Shown: one piece after another, positions 21,806 through 37,199 of the stretch
Numbering within the stretch: position 1 is the stretch's first letter
How the letters are laid out: every line of letters starts with the position of its first letter
Source of the DNA: Chromobotia macracanthus
Lineage: Eukaryota > Chordata > Actinopteri > Cypriniformes > Botiidae
Direction of reading: 5' to 3'
NCBI GenBank assembly: GCA_036877525.1
Contig: JAZGTH010000032.1
Location: forward strand, 1,975,501-2,039,500
DNA length: 64,000 nt
Notes under the pieces: model-generated
Told to the model about the DNA's origin: nothing
Seen by the model: only the letters and a program-made list of their open reading frames with translations
The model's database searches: none
Position numbers and translations under genes: made by a program

Positions 21806-22859
21806 TTAAGAGTGAGAGCGCGCGAAAATTAAGATCAGTGCATCAATGATTTAAATAGCCGTTTCTCTAGTGATTTTACTGCTGTTCATGTGCGGTATAG
21901 AACAAAAACTAATCTATTAAGATCAGTTGCATATGTTTCTTTGTGCAGACTACGAACACAAGAAATGTTCTCGGAATATGCGTGTTTGCAGGGAAAGTAA
22001 ACGCTCTTGTTAAGAATAGAAATTATCTTTAGGAAGAATAAATATTGCATGTGATTTCAGTTTGGTTTGCGTTCAATGCAGTTTAATAGGCGTTTCTCAA
22101 ATGATTTCACTGTTGTTCATGTGCGGCATAGAACAAAATCAAAATGTTGTTTGCAATTGTTTTTGTTGGTTTTATCAATTACTTATCGAGAATCAAAATG
22201 GTTCGCTTTCAAGAAAGCAAAAGCTGCCTGTTTGAAAGATCAAAACAAAGTGACAACATGCGTTAACCAACTGAGTTTGGTGCTGTTCCTTTGTGCAGAA
22301 TAGAACAATAACTAATCTATTAAGAACAGTTGCATATGTTTCTTTGTGCAGTGCACGATCACAAGAAATTTTCTCGGAATTTGAGTGTATGCAGGGAAAG
22401 TAAACGCTCTTGTTATGATTAGAAATGATCTTTAGGAAGAATAAATATTGCATGTGATTTCAGTTTGGTTATGCACTGCAGTCTACTGCAAGGGAGCGTG
22501 AGAATCAAGTTCAATGCATTAATGATTTTAATAGGCGTTTCTCAAATGATTTCACTGTTGTTCATGTGCGGCATAGAACAATAACCAAATTTTCTTTCCA
22601 ATTGTCTTTGCTGTTTTTATCAATTACTTATCGTGAATCAAAATCGATCGCTTTCATTTAAGCAAACGCTGCCTGTTTGAAAGAACAAAACATGAAGTGA
22701 CAACATTCGTTAACCAACTGAGTGTGGTGCTGTTCATTTGTGCAGAATTGCACAATAATTAATCTTTTAAGATTATTTCCTTATGTTTCTTTGTGCAGTC
22801 TACGAACACAAGAAATCTCCTCGGAAAATGCGTGTTTGCAGGAAAGTAAACGCTCTTGT

Positions 22860-25800
22860 TAAGATTAGAGCGTGGGAGAGCGTGAAAATTAAGATCAGTG
22901 CATTAATGATTTTAATAGGCGTTTCTCAAATGATTTCACTGTTGTTCATGTGCGGCATAGAACAAAAAACAAAATGTTGTTTGCAATTGTTTTTATCAAT
23001 TACTTATCGAGAATCAAAATGGTTCGCTTTCAAGCAAAAGCTGCCTTTTTGAAAGAACAAAACATGTGACAACATGCGTTAACAAACTGAGTGTGGTGCT
23101 GTTTAATTGTGCAGAATTGCACAATTAATTTATCTATTAAGAACAGTTGCATATGTTTCTTTGTGCAGCTTACGAACACAAGAAATCTCGGAATATGCGT
23201 GTTTGCAGGGAAAGTAAACGCTCTAGTTAAGATTAGAAATGATCTTTTGGAAGAATAAGTATTGTATGTGATTTCAGTTTCACATACAAACTGAGTTTGT
23301 GATTTCAGTTTTTTAAATGATTTAACTGTTGTTCATGTGCGGCATAGAACAAAAACAAAATTTTGATTGCAGTTGTTTTGTGTTGTATTTATCAATTGCT
23401 TAGCGAGAATCAAAATGGTTCGCTTTCACGAAAGCAAAAGCTGCCTGTTTGATAGAACAAAACGTAAAGTGACAACATGCGTTAACCAACTGAGTGTAGT
23501 GCTGTTCATTTGTGCAGAATTGCACAATAATTAATCTTTTAAGAACAGTTGCATATGTTTCTTTGTGCAGTCTACGAACACAAGAAATCTCATCGGAATA
23601 TGCGTGTTTGCAGGAAAGTAAACCCTCTTGTTAAGATAACAAATGATCTTTTGGAAGAATTAGTATTGTATGTGATTTCAGTTTGGTTATGCACTGCGCG
23701 TTTGCAGGGAAAGTAAACGCTCTTGTTATGATTAGAAATGATCTTTAAGAAGAATATTGCATGTGATATCATTTTGAGCGTGGGAGAGCGTGAAAATTAA
23801 GATCAGTGCATTAATGATTTTAATAGGCGTTTCTCAAATGATTTCACTGTTGTTCATGTGCGGCATAGAACAAAATGTTTTTGTTGTTTTTATCAATTAC
23901 TTATCGAGAATCAAAATGGTTCGCTTTCAAGAAAGCAAAAGCTGCGTGTTTGAAAGAACAAAACGTGACAACATGCGTTAACAAACTGAGTGTGGTGCTG
24001 TTCATTTGTGCAGAATTGCACAATTAATTAATCTATTATGATCAGTTGCATATGTTTCTTTGTGTAGACTACGAACACAAGAAATCTCGGAATATGCGTG
24101 TTTGCAGGGAAAGTAAACGCTCTTGTTAAGATAAGAAATGATCTTTTGGAAGAATTAGTATTGTATGTGATTTCAGTTGGTTATGCACTGCAGTCTACTG
24201 CAAAGGTGCGTAAGATACAAGTTCAGTGCATCAATGATTTTATTAGGCGTTTCTCAAATGATTTCACTGTTGTTCATGTGCGGCATAGAACAAAATGTTT
24301 TGTTGTTTTTATCAATTACTTATCGAGAATCAAAATGGTTCGCTTTCAAGAAAGCAAAAGCTGCCTGTTTGAAAGAACAAAACATGTGACAACATGCGTT
24401 AACAAACTGAGTGTGGTGCTGTTCATTTGTGCAGAATTGCACAATTAATTAATTTATTATGATCAGTTGCATATGTTTCTTTGTGCAGACTACGAACACA
24501 AGAAATCTCGGAATATGCGTGTTTGCAGGGAAAGTAAACGCTCTTGCTAAGAATAGAAATTATCTTTAGGAAGAATAAATATTGCATGTGATTTCAGTTT
24601 GGTTATGCACTGCGCGTTTGCAAGGAAAGTAAACGCTCTTGTTATGATTAGAAATGATCTTTAAGAAGAATATTGCATGTGATATCATTTTGAGCGTGGG
24701 AGAGCGTGAAAATTAAGATCAGTGCATTAATGATTTTAATAGGCGTTTCTCAAATGATTTCACTGTTGGTCATGTGCGGCATAGAAAAAAATGTTGTTTG
24801 CAATTGTTTTTGTTGTTTTTATCAATTACTTATCGAGAATCAAAATGGTTCGCTTTCAAGAAAGCAAAAGCTGCCTGTTTGAAAGAACAAAACATGCGTT
24901 AACAAACTGAGTGTGGTGCTGTGCATTTGTGCAGAATTGCACAATTAATTTATCTATTAAGAACAGTTGCATATGTTTCTTTGTGCAGCCTACGAACACA
25001 AGAAATCTCGGAATATGCGTGTTTGCAGGGAAAGTAAACGCTCTAGTTAAGATTAGAAATGATCTTTTGGAAGAATAAGTATTGTATGTGATTTCAGTTT
25101 AATAATTTATTTTCAAATGATTTAACTGTTGTTCATGTGCGGCATAGAACAAAAACAAAATTTTGATTGCAGTTGTATTTATCAATTGCTTAGCGAGAAT
25201 CAAAATGGTTCGCTTTCACGAAAGCAAAAGCTGCCTGTTTGATAGAACAAACCATAAAGTGACAACATGCGTTAACCAACTGAGTGTAGTGCTGTTCATT
25301 TGTGCAGAATTGCACAATAATTAATCTTTTAAGAACAGTTGCATATGTTTCTTTGTGCAGTCTACGAACACAAGAAATCTCATCGGAATATGCGTGTTTG
25401 CAGGAAAGTAAACGCTCTTGTTAAGATATGATCTTTTGGAAGAATTAGTTATTGTATGTGATTTCAGTTGGTTATGCACTGCAGTCTACTGCAAAGGTGC
25501 GTAAGAAACAAGTTCAGTGCATCAATGATTTTAATAGGCGTTTCTCAAATGATTTCACTGTTGTTCATGTGCGGCATAGAACAAAAAAAATGTTTTGTTG
25601 TTTTTATCAATTACTTATCGAGAATCAAAATGGTTCGCTTTCAAGAAAGCAAACGCTGCCTGTTTGAAAGAACAAAACATAAAGTGACAACATGCGTTAA
25701 CAAACTGAGTGTGGTGCTGTTCATTGTGCAGAATTGAACAATAATTAATTAAAAGAACAGTTGCATATTTTTCTTTGTGCAGTCTACGAACACAAGAAAT

Positions 25801-28800
25801 CTTCTCGTAATATGCGTGTTTGCAGGAAAGTAAACGCTCTTGTTAAGATTAGAAATGATTTATAGGAAGAATAAGGATTGCATGTGATTTCAGTTTGGTT
25901 ATGCACTGCGCGTTTGCAGGGAAAGTAAACGCTCTTGTTATGATTAGAAATGATCTTTAAGAAGAATATTGCATGTGATATCATTTTGAGCGTGGGAGAG
26001 CGTGAAAATTAAGATCAGTGCATTAATGATTTTAATAGGCGTTTCTCAAATGATTTCACTGTTTGGTCATGTGCGGCATAGAAAAAAATGTTGTTTGCAA
26101 TTGTTTTTGTTGTTTTTATCAATTACTTATCGAGAATCAAAATGGTTCGCTTTCAAGAAAGCAAAAGCTGCCTGTTTGAAAGAACAAAACATGCGTTAAC
26201 AAACTGAGTGTGGTGCTGTGCATTTGTGCAGAATTGCACAATTAATTTATCTATTAAGAACAGTTGCATATGTTTCTTTGTGCAGCCTACGAACACAAGA
26301 AATCTCGGAATATGCGTGTTTGCAGGGAAAGTAAACGCTCTAGTTAAGATTAGAAATGATCTTTTGGAAGAATAAGTATTGTATGTGATTTCAGTTTTTT
26401 AAATGATTTAACTGTTGTTCATGTGCGGCATAGAACAAAAACAAAATTTTGATTGCAGTTGTATTTATCAATTGCTTAGCGAGAATCAAAATGGTTCGCT
26501 TTCACGAAAGCAAAAGCTGCCTGTTTGATAGAACAAACCATAAAGTGACAACATGCGTTAACCAACTGAGTGTAGTGCTGTTCATTTGTGCAGAATTGCA
26601 CAATAATTAATCTTTTAAGAACAGTTGCATATGTTTCTTTGTGCAGTCTACGAACACAAGAAATCTCATCGGAATATGCGTGTTTGCAGGAAAGTAAACG
26701 CTCTTGTTAAGATATGATCTTTTGGAAGAATTAGTTATTGTATGTGATTTCAGTTGGTTATGCACTGCAGTCTACTGCAAAGGTGCGTAAGATACAAGTT
26801 CAGTGCATCAATGATTTTATTAGGCGTTTCTCAAATGATTTCACTGTTGTTCATGTGCGGCATAGAACAAAATGTTTTTGTTGTTTTTATCAATTACTTA
26901 TCGAGAATCAAAATGGTTCGCTTTCAAGAAAGCAAAAGCTGCCTGTTTGAAAGAACAAAACATGTGACAACATGCGTTAACAAACTGAGTGTGGTGCTGT
27001 TCATTTGTGCAGAATTGCACAATTAATTAATTTATTATGATCAGTTGCATATGTTTCTTTGTGCAGACTACGAACACAAGAAATCTCGGAATATGCGTGT
27101 TTGCAGGGAAAGTAAACGCTCTTGTTAAGAATAGAAATTATCTTTAGGAAGAATAAATATTGCATGTGATTTCAGTTTGGTTATGCACTGCGCGTTTGCA
27201 AGGAAAGTAAACGCTCTTGTTATGATTAGAAATGATCTTTAAGAAGAATATTGCATGTGATATCATTTTGAGCGTGGGAGAGCGTGAAAATTAAGATCAG
27301 TGCATTAATGATTTTAATAGGCGTTTCTCAAATGATTTCACTGTTGTTCATGTGCGGCATAGAACAAAAAACAAAATGTTGTTTGCAATTGTTTTTATCA
27401 ATTACTTATCGAGAATCAAAATGGTTCGCTTTCAAGCAAAAGCTGCCTTTTTGAAAGAACAAAACATGTGACAACATGCGTTAACAAACTGAGTGTGGTG
27501 CTGTTCATTTGTGCAGAATTGCACAATTAATTTATCTATTAAGAACAGTTGCATATGTTTCTTTGTGCAGCCTACGAACACAAGAAATCTCGGAATATGC
27601 GTGTTTGCAGGGAAAGTAAACGCTCTAGTTAAGATTAGAAATGATCTTTTGGAAGAATAAGTATTGTATGTGATTTCAGTTTGTTTGCACATGCAAACTG
27701 AGTTTGTGATTTCACGTTTTTTAAATGATTTAACTGTTGTTCATGTGCGGCATAGAACAAAAACAAAATTTTGATTGCAGTTGTTTTGTGTTGTATTTAT
27801 CAATTGCTTAGCGAGAATCAAAATGGTTCGCTTTCACGAAAGCAAAAGCTGCCTGTTTGATAGAACAAAACATAAAGTGACAACATGCGTTAACCAACTG
27901 AGTGTAGTGCTGTTCATTTGTGCAGAATTGCACAATAATTAATCTTTTTAGAACAGTTGCATATGTTTCTTTGTGCAGTCTACGAACACAAGAAATCTCA
28001 TCGGAATATGCGTGTTTGCAGGAAAGTAAACCCTCTTGTTAAGATAACAAATGATCTTTTGGAAGAATTAGTATTGTATGTGATTTCAGTTTGGTTATGC
28101 ACTGCGCGTTTGCAGGGAAAGTAAACGCTCTTGTTATGATTAGAAATGATCTTTAAGAAGAATATTGCATGTGATATTTTGAGCGTGAAAATTAAGATCA
28201 GTGCATTAATGATTTTAATAGGCGTTTCTCAAATGATTTCACTGTTGTTCATGTGCGGCATAGAACAAAATGTTTTTGTTGTTTTTATCAATTACTTATC
28301 GAGAATCAAAATGGTTCGCTTTCAAGAAAGCAAAAGCTGCCTGTTTGAAAGAACAAAACGTGACAACATGCGTTAACAAACTGAGTGTGGTGCTGTTCAT
28401 TTGTGCAGAATTGCACAATTAATTAATCTATTATGATCAGTTGCATATGTTTCTTTGTGCAGACTACGAACACAAGAAATCTCGGAATATGCGTGTTTGC
28501 AGGGAAAGTAAACGCTCTTGTTAAGATTAGAAATGATCTTTTGGAAGAATTAGTATTGTATGTGATTTCAGTTTGGTTATGCACTGCGCGTTTGCAGGGA
28601 AAGTAAACGCTCTTGTTATGATTAGAAATGATCTTTAAGAAGAATATTGCATGTGATATCATTTTGAGCGTGGGAGAGCGTGAAAATTAAGATCAGTGCA
28701 TTAATGATTTTAATAGGCGTTTCTCAAATGATTTCACTGTTGGTCATGTGCGGCATAGAAAAAAATGTTGTTTGCAATTGTTTTTGTTGTTTTTATCAAT

Positions 28801-30560
28801 TACTTATCGAGAATCAAAATGGTTCGCTTTCAAGAAAGCAAAAGCTGCCTGTTTGAAAGAACAAAACACGTGTTACAACATGCGTTAACAAACTGAGTGT
28901 GGTGCTGTGCATTTGTGCAGAATTGCACAATTAATTTATCTATTAAGAACAGTTGCATATGTTTCTTTGTGCAGCCTACGAACACAAGAAATCTCGGAAT
29001 ATGCGTGTTTGCAGGGAAAGTAAACGCTCTAGTTAAGATTAGAAATGATCTTTTGGAAGAATAAGTATTGTATGTGATTTCAGTTTTTTAAATGATTTAA
29101 CTGTTGTTCATGTGCGGCATAGAACAAAAACAAAATTTTGATTGCAGTTGTATTTATCAATTGCTTAGCGAGAATCAAAATGGTTCGCTTTCACGAAAGC
29201 AAAAGCTGCCTGTTTGATAGAACAAACCATAAAGTGACAACATGCGTTAACCAACTGAGTGTAGTGCTGTTCATTTGTGCAGAATTGCACAATAATTAAT
29301 CTTTTAAGAACAGTTGCATATGTTTCTTTGTGCAGTCTACGAACACAAGAAATCTCATCGGAATATGCGTGTTTGCAGGAAAGTAAACCCTCTTGTTAAG
29401 ATAACAAATGATCTTTTGGAAGAATTAGTATTGCATGTGATTTCAGTTTGGTTGTGCACTGCGCCTTTGGAGGGGAAGAAAACCCCCCTTGGTTATGATT
29501 AGAAATGATCTTTAAGAAGAATATTGCATGTGATATCATTTTTGAGCGTGGGAGTGCGTGAGAATTAAGATCAGTGCATTAATGATTTTAATAGGCGTTT
29601 CTCAAATGATTTCACTGTTGTTCATGTGCGGCATAGAACAACAAAATGTTTTTGAATTGTTTTTATCAATTACTTATCGAGAATCAAAATGGTTCGCTTT
29701 CAAGAAAGCAAAAGCTGCCTGTTTGAAAGATCAAAACAAAGTGACAACATGCGTTAACAAACTGAGTTTGGTGCTGTTCATTTGTGCAGAATTGCACAAT
29801 TAATTAATCTATTATGATCAGTTGCATATGTTTCTTTGTGCAGACTACGAACACAAGAAATCTCTCGGAATATGCGTGTTTGCAGGGAAAGTAAACGCTC
29901 TTGTTAAGATTAGAAATGATCTTTTGGAAGAATAAGTATTGTATGTGATTTCAGTTTGGTTATGCACTGCAGTCTACTGCAAAGGTGCGTGAGATTCAAG
30001 TTCAGTGCATCAATGATTTTATTAGGCGTTTCTCAAATGATTTCACTGTTGTTCATGTGCGGCATAGAACAAAAAAATTTGTTTTTGTTGTTTTTATCAA
30101 TTACTTATCGAGAATCAAAATGGTTCGCTTTCAAGAAAGCAAAAGCTGCCTGTTTGAAAGACAAAAACCATGTGACAACATGCGTTAACAAACTGAGTGT
30201 GGTGCTGTTCATTTGTGCAGAATTGCACAATTAATTAATCTATTATGATCAGTTGCATATGTTTCTTTGTGCAGACTACGAACACAAGAAATCTCGGAAT
30301 ATGCGTGTTTGCAGGGAAAGTAAACGCTCTTGTTAAGAATAGAAATTATCTTTAGGAAGAATAAATATTGCATGTGATTTCAGTTTTGGTTATGCACTGC
30401 GCGTTTGCAGGGAAAGTAAACGCTCTTGTTATGATTAGAAATGATCTTTAAGAAGAATATTGCATGTGATATCATTTTGAGCGTGGGAGAGCGTGAAAAT
30501 TAAGATCAGTGCATTAATGATTTTAATAGGCGTTTCTCAAATGATTTCACTGTTGTTCAT
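22860..30560. repeat. higher-order repeats in the satellite: about 4.4 kb and about 1.29 kb
   Basis: Distinctive variants recur at fixed larger distances. The GAGCGTGGGAGAGCG monomer with 'TTTCAAGCAAAAGCTGCC' occurs at about 23,030 and 27,430. The odd 'CAAACTGAGTTTGTGATTTC' insert occurs at about 23,286 and 27,696. Both are about 4.4 kb apart. Inside, 'TGCAAAGGTGCGTAAGA' monomers at about 24,177, 25,468 and 26,754 are 1,286-1,291 bp apart, that is, three monomers. The second 4.4-kb copy has lost one monomer near 28,180-28,668. Confidence 0.8.
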
Positions 30561-33500
30561 GTGCGGCATAGAACAAAAAACAAAATGTTGTTTGCAATTG
30601 TTTTTATCAATTACTTATCGAGAATCAAAATGGTTCGCTTTCAAGCAAAAGCTGCCTGTTTGAAAGATCAAAACAAGTGACAACATGCGTTAACAAACTG
30701 AGTGTGGTGCTGTTCAATTGTGCAGAATTGCACAATTAATTAATCTATTAAGAACAGTTGCATATGTTTCTTTGTGCAGCTACGAACACAAGAAATTCTC
30801 GGAATATGCGTGTTTGCAGGGAAAGTAAACGCTCTAGTTAAGATTAGAAATGATCTTTTGGAAGAATAAGTATTGCATGTGATTTCAGTTTGCATGCATT
30901 ATGAAGTGCGTGAGAATCAAGTTCACATGCATTAATGAGTTTAATTGGCGTTTTTAAATGATTTAACTGTTGTTCATGTGCGGCATAGAACAAAAAACAA
31001 AATTTTGTTGCAGTTGTTTTGTGTTGTTTTTATCAATTACTTAGCGAGAATCAAAATGGTTCGCTTTCAAGAAAGCAAAAGCTGCCTGTTTGATAGATCA
31101 AAACTAAAGTGACAACATGCGTTAACCAACTGAGTTTGGTGCTGTTCATTTGTGCAGAATAGCACAATAATTAATCTATTAAGAACAGTTGCATATGTTT
31201 CTTTGTGCAGTCTACGAACACAAGAAATCTCATCGGAATATGCGTGTTTGCAGGAAAGTAAACGCTCTTGTTAAGATTACAAATGATCTTTTGGAAGAAT
31301 AAGTATATGTGATTTCAGTTTGGTTGATGCACGCGCGAAAAAAAATTTCAGTTATGATTAGAAATGATCTTTAGAAGAATATTGCATGTGATTCATTTTG
31401 AGCGTGGGAGGCGTGAGAATCAAGATCAAGTGCATTAATGATTTTAATAGGCGTTTCTCAAATGATTTCACTGTTGTTCATGTGCGGCATAGAACAAAAA
31501 AAATGTTTTTGTTGTTTTTATCAATTACTTATCGAGAATCAAAATGGTTCGCTTTCAAGAAAGCAAAAGCTGCCTGTTTGAAAGAACAAAACGTGACAAC
31601 ATGCGTTAACCAACTGAGTTGGTGCTGTTCATTTGTGCAGAATTGCACAATTAATTAATCTATTAAGATCAGTTGCATATGTTTCTTTGTGCAGACTACG
31701 AACACAAGAAATCTCTCGGAATATGCGTGTTTGCAGGGAAAGTAAACGCTCTTGTTAAGATTAGAAATGATCTTTAGGAAGAATAAGTATTGCATGTGAT
31801 TTCAGTTTGGTTATGCACTGCAGTCTACTGCAATGCGTGAGAATCAAGTTCAGTGCATTAATGATTTTATTAGGCGTTTCTCAAATGATTTCACTGTTGT
31901 TCATGTGCGGCATAGAACAAAAAATGTTTTTGTTGTTTTTATCAATTACTTATCGAGAATCAAAATGGTTCGCTTTCAAGAAAGCAAAAGCTGCCTGTTT
32001 GAAAGATCAAAACAAAGTGACAACATGCGTTAACCAACTGAGTTTGGTGCTGTTCATTTGTGCAGAATAGCACAATAATTAATCTATTAAGATCAGTTGC
32101 ATATGTTTCTTTGTGCAGACTACGAACACAAGAAATCTTCGGAATATGCGTGTTTGCAGGGAAAGTAAACGCTCTTGTTAAGAATAGAAATGATCTTTAG
32201 GAAGAATAAATATTGCATGTGATTTCAGTTTGGTTATGCACTGCCGTTTAGTATCTTTATATTAAAATGATCTTTAAGAAGAATATTGCATGTGATATAT
32301 TGGGGGCGTGAGAATCAAGTTCAATGCATTAATGAGTTTAATTGGCGTTTCTCAAATGATTTCACTGTTGTTCATGTGCGGCATAGAACAAAATCAAAAT
32401 GTTGTTTTTGTTGTTTTTATCAATTACTTATCGAGAATCAAAATGGTTCGCTTTCAAGAAAGCAAAAGCTGCCTGTTTGAAAGATCAAAACAAAGTGACA
32501 ACATGCGTTAACCAACTGAGATTGGTGCTGTTCATTTGTGCAGAATAGCACAATTAATTAATCTATTAAGAACAGTTGCATATGTTTCTTTGTGCAGTCT
32601 ACGAACACAAGAAATCTCTCGGAATATGCGTGTTTGCAGGGAAAGTAAACGCTCTTGTTAAGATTAGAAATGATCTTTTGGAAGAATAAGTATTGCATGT
32701 GATTTCAGTTTGGTTATGCACTGCAGTCTACTGCAAGGGTGCGTGAGATTCAAGTTCAGTGCATTAATGATTTTATTAGGCGTTTCTCAAATGATTTCAC
32801 TGTTGTTCATGTGCGGCATAGAACAAAACAAAATGTTTTTGTTGTTTTTATCAATTACTTATCGAGAATCAAAATGGTTCGCTTTCAAGAAAGCAAAAGC
32901 TGCCTGTTTGAAAGATCAAAACAAAGTGACAACATGCGTTAACCAACTGAGTTTGGTGCTGTTCATTTGTGCAGAATAGCACAATTAACTAATCTATTAA
33001 GATCAGTTGCATATGTTTCTTTGTGCAGTCTACGAACACAAGAAATCCTCGGAATATGCGTGTTTGCAGGGAAAGTAAACGCTCTTGTTAAGAATAGAAA
33101 TTATCTTTAGGAAGAATAAATATTGCATGTGATTTCAGTTTGGTTATGCACTGCGAGTTTACTGTAAAGGCTCTTGATGATTAAAATGATCTTTAAGAAG
33201 AATATTGCATGTGATATCATTTTGAGCGTGAGAGAGCGTGGGAGAGCGTGAAAATTAAGATCAGTGCATTAATGATTTTAATAGGCGTTTCTCAAATGAT
33301 TTCACTGTTGTTCATGTGCGGCCTAGAACAAAAACAAAATTTTGTTTACAATTGTCTGCTGTTTTTATCAATTACTTATCGAGAATCAAAATGGTTCGCT
33401 TTCAAGAAAGCAAACGCTGCCTGTTTGAAAGAACAAAACATAAAATGACAACATGCGTTAACAAACTGAGTGTGGTGCTGTTCATTTGTGCAGAATTGCA

Positions 33501-36500
33501 CAATTAATTAATCTATTAAGAACAGTTTCTTTGTGCAGTCTACGAAAACAAGAAATCTCGGAATATGCGCGTTTGCAGGGAAAGTAAACGCTCTTGTTAA
33601 GATTAGAAATGATCTTTAGGAAGAATATGTATTGTATGTGATTTCAGTTTGGTTTGCACATGCAAAGCCTGAGAACAAGTTATGCATTAATGAGTTTCAT
33701 GGTTTTTAAATGATTTAACTGTTGTTCATGTGCGGCATAGAACAAAAACAAAATTGATTGCAGTTGTTTTGTGTTGTATTTATCAATTACTTAGCGAGAA
33801 TCAAAATGGTTCGCTTTCAAGAAAGCAAAAGCTGCCTGTTTGATAGATCAAAACGTAAAGTGACAACATGCGTTAACCAACTGAGTTTGGTGCTGTTCAT
33901 TTGTGCAGAATAGCACAATAATTAATCTATTAAGAACAGTTGCATATGTTTCTTTGTGCAGTCTACGAACACAAGAAATCTCATCGGAATATGCGTGTTT
34001 GCAGGGAAAGTAAACGCTCTTGTTAAGATTAGAAATGATCTTTTGGAAGAATAAGTATTGCATGTGATTTCAGTTTGGTTATGCACTGCGGTTTGCAGGG
34101 AAAGTAAACGCTCTTGTTATGATTAGAAATGATCTTTAAGAAGAATATTGCATGTGATATTTCATTTTTTGGGCGTGAAAATTAAGATCAAGTGCATTAA
34201 TGATTTTAATAGGCGTTTCTCAAATGATTTCACTGTTGTTTTGTGCGCATAGAACAACAAAATGTTTTTGTTGTTTTTATCAATTACTTATCGAGAATCA
34301 AAATGGTTCGCTTTCAAGAAAGCAAAAGCTGCCTGTTTGAAAGAACAAAACAAAGTGACAACATGCGTTAACCAACTGAGTTGGTGCTGTTCATTTGTGC
34401 AGAATAGCACAATTAACTAATCTATTAAGATCAGTTGCATATGTTTCTTTGTGCAGTCTACGAACACAAGAAATTCCTCGGAATATGCGTGTTTGCAGGG
34501 AAAGTAAACGCTCTTGTTAAGAATAGAAATTATCTTTAGGAAGAATAAATATTGCATGTGATTTCAGTTTGGTTATGCACTGCAGTCTACTGCAAGGGTG
34601 CGTGAGAATCAAGTTCAATGCATTAATGATTTTAATAGGCGTTTCTCAAATGATTTCACTGTTGTTCATGTGCGGCATAGAACAAAATCAAAATGTGTAT
34701 TTGTTGTTTTTATCAATTACTTATCGAGAATCAAAATGGTTCGCTTTCAAGAAAGCAAAAGCTGCCTGTTTGAAAGATCAAAACAAAGTGACAACATGCG
34801 TTAACCAACTGAGTTTGGTGCTGTTCCATTTGTGCAGAATAGAACAATTAACTAATCTATTAAGAACAGTTGCATATGTTTCTTTGTGCAGTCTACGAAC
34901 ACAAGAAATCTCTCGGAATATGCGTGTTTGCAGGGAAAGTAAACGCTCTTGTTAAGATTAGAAATGATCTTTAGGAAGAATAAATATTGCATGTGATTTC
35001 AGTTTGGTTATGCACTGCAGTCACTGCAAGGGTGAGTGAGAATCAAGTTCAATGCATTAATGAGTTTAATAGGCGTTTCTCAAATGATTTCACTGTTGTT
35101 CATTGTGCGGCATAGAACAAAATCAAAATTTGTTCCAATTGTTTTTGTTGTTTTTATCAATTACTTATCGAGAATCAAAATGGTTCGCTTTCAAGAAAGC
35201 AAAAGCTGCCTGTTTGAAAGATCAAAACAAAGTGACAACATGCGTTAACCAACTGAGTTTGGTGCTGTTCCTTTGTGCAGAATAGAACAATAACTAATCT
35301 ATTAAGAACAGTTGCATATGTTTCTTTGTGCAGTCTACGAACACAAGAAATCTCTCGGAATATGCGTGTTTGCAGGAAAGTAAACGCTCTTGTTAAGATT
35401 AGAAATGATCTTTAGGAAGAATAAATATTGCATGTGATTTCAGTTTGGTTATGCACTGCAGTCTACTGCAAGGTGCGTGAGAATCAAGTTCAATGCATTA
35501 ATGAGTTTAATAGGCGTTTCTCAAATGATTTCACTGTTGTTCATGTGCGGCATAGAACAAAATCAAAATTTTAATTGTTTTTGTTGTTTTTATCAATTAC
35601 TTATCGAGAATTCAAAATGGTTCGCTTTCAAGAAAACAAAAGCTGCCTGTATGAAAGATCAAAACAAAGTGACAACATGCGTTAACCAACTGAGTGTGGT
35701 GCTGTTCATTTGTGCAGAATAGAACAATAATTAATTAATTAAGAACAGTTGCATATGTTTCTTTGTGCAGTCTACGAACACAAGAAATCTCATCGGAATA
35801 TGCGTGTTTGCAGGAAAGTAAACGCTCTTGTTAAGAATAGAAATTATCTTTAGGAAGAATAAATATTGCATGTGATTTCAGTTTGGTTATGCATGGCTGC
35901 AGTCTATTAACTGATCTTTAAGAAGAATTGCTGTGAGAATCAAGTTCAATGCATTAATGATTTTAATAGGCGTTTCTCAAATGATTTCACTGTTGTTCAT
36001 GTGCGGCATAGAACAAAATCAAAATGTTGTTTGCAATTGTTGTTTTTATCAATTACTTATCGAGAATCAAAATGGTTCGCTTTCAAGAAAGCAAAAGCTG
36101 CCTGTTTGAAAGATCAAAACAAAGTGACAACATGAGTTAACCAACTGAGTTTGGTGCTGTTCATTTGTGCAGAATAGAACAATTAACTAATCTATTAAGA
36201 ACAGTTTCTTTGTGCAGTCTACGAAAACAAGAAATCTCGGAATATGCGCGTTTGCAGGGAAAGTAAACGCTCTTGTTAAGATTAGAAATGATCTTTAGGA
36301 AGAATAAATATTGCATGTGATTTCAGTTTGGTTATGTCACTGCAGTCTACAAGCGTGAGAATCAAGTTCAATGCATTAATGAGTTTAATAGGCGTTTCTC
36401 AAATGATTTCACTGTTGTTCATGTGCGGCATAGAACAAAATCAAAATTTTATTGCATTGTTTTTGTTGTTTTTATCAATTACTTATCGAGAATCAAAATG

Positions 36501-37199
36501 GTTCGCTTTCAAGAAAGCAAAAGCTGCCTGTTTGAAAGATCAAAACAAAGTGACAACATGCGTTAACCAACTGAGTTTGGTGCTGTTCATTTGTGCAGAA
36601 TAGAACAATAACTAATCTATTAAGAACAGTTGCATATGTTTCTTTGTGCAGTCTACTAACACAAGAAATCTCATCGGAATATGCGTGTTTGCAGGGATAG
36701 TAAACGATCTTGTTAAGATTAGAAATGATCTTTAGGAAGAATAAATATTGCATGTGATTTCAGTTTGGTTATGCACTGCGTTCTGCAGGGAATAAACTTA
36801 AATATCTTAAAATGCGTGAGAATCAAGTTCAATGCATTAATGATTTTAATAGGCGTTTCTCAAATGATTTCACTGTTGTTCATGTGCGGCATAGAACAAA
36901 ATCAAAATGTTGTTTTTGTTGTTTTTATCAATTACTTATCGAGAATCAAAATGGTTCGCTTTCAAGAAAGCAAAAGCTGCCTGTTTGAAAGATCAAAACA
37001 AAGTGACAACATGCGTTAACCAACTGAGATTGGTGCTGTTCCTTTGTGCAGAATAGAACAATAACTAATCTATTAAGAACAGTTGCATATGTTTCTTTGT
37101 GCAGTCTACGAACACAAGAAATCTCTCGGAATATGCGTGTTTGAAGGGAAAGTAAACGCTCTTGTTAAGAATAGAAATTATCTTTAGGAAGAATAAATA

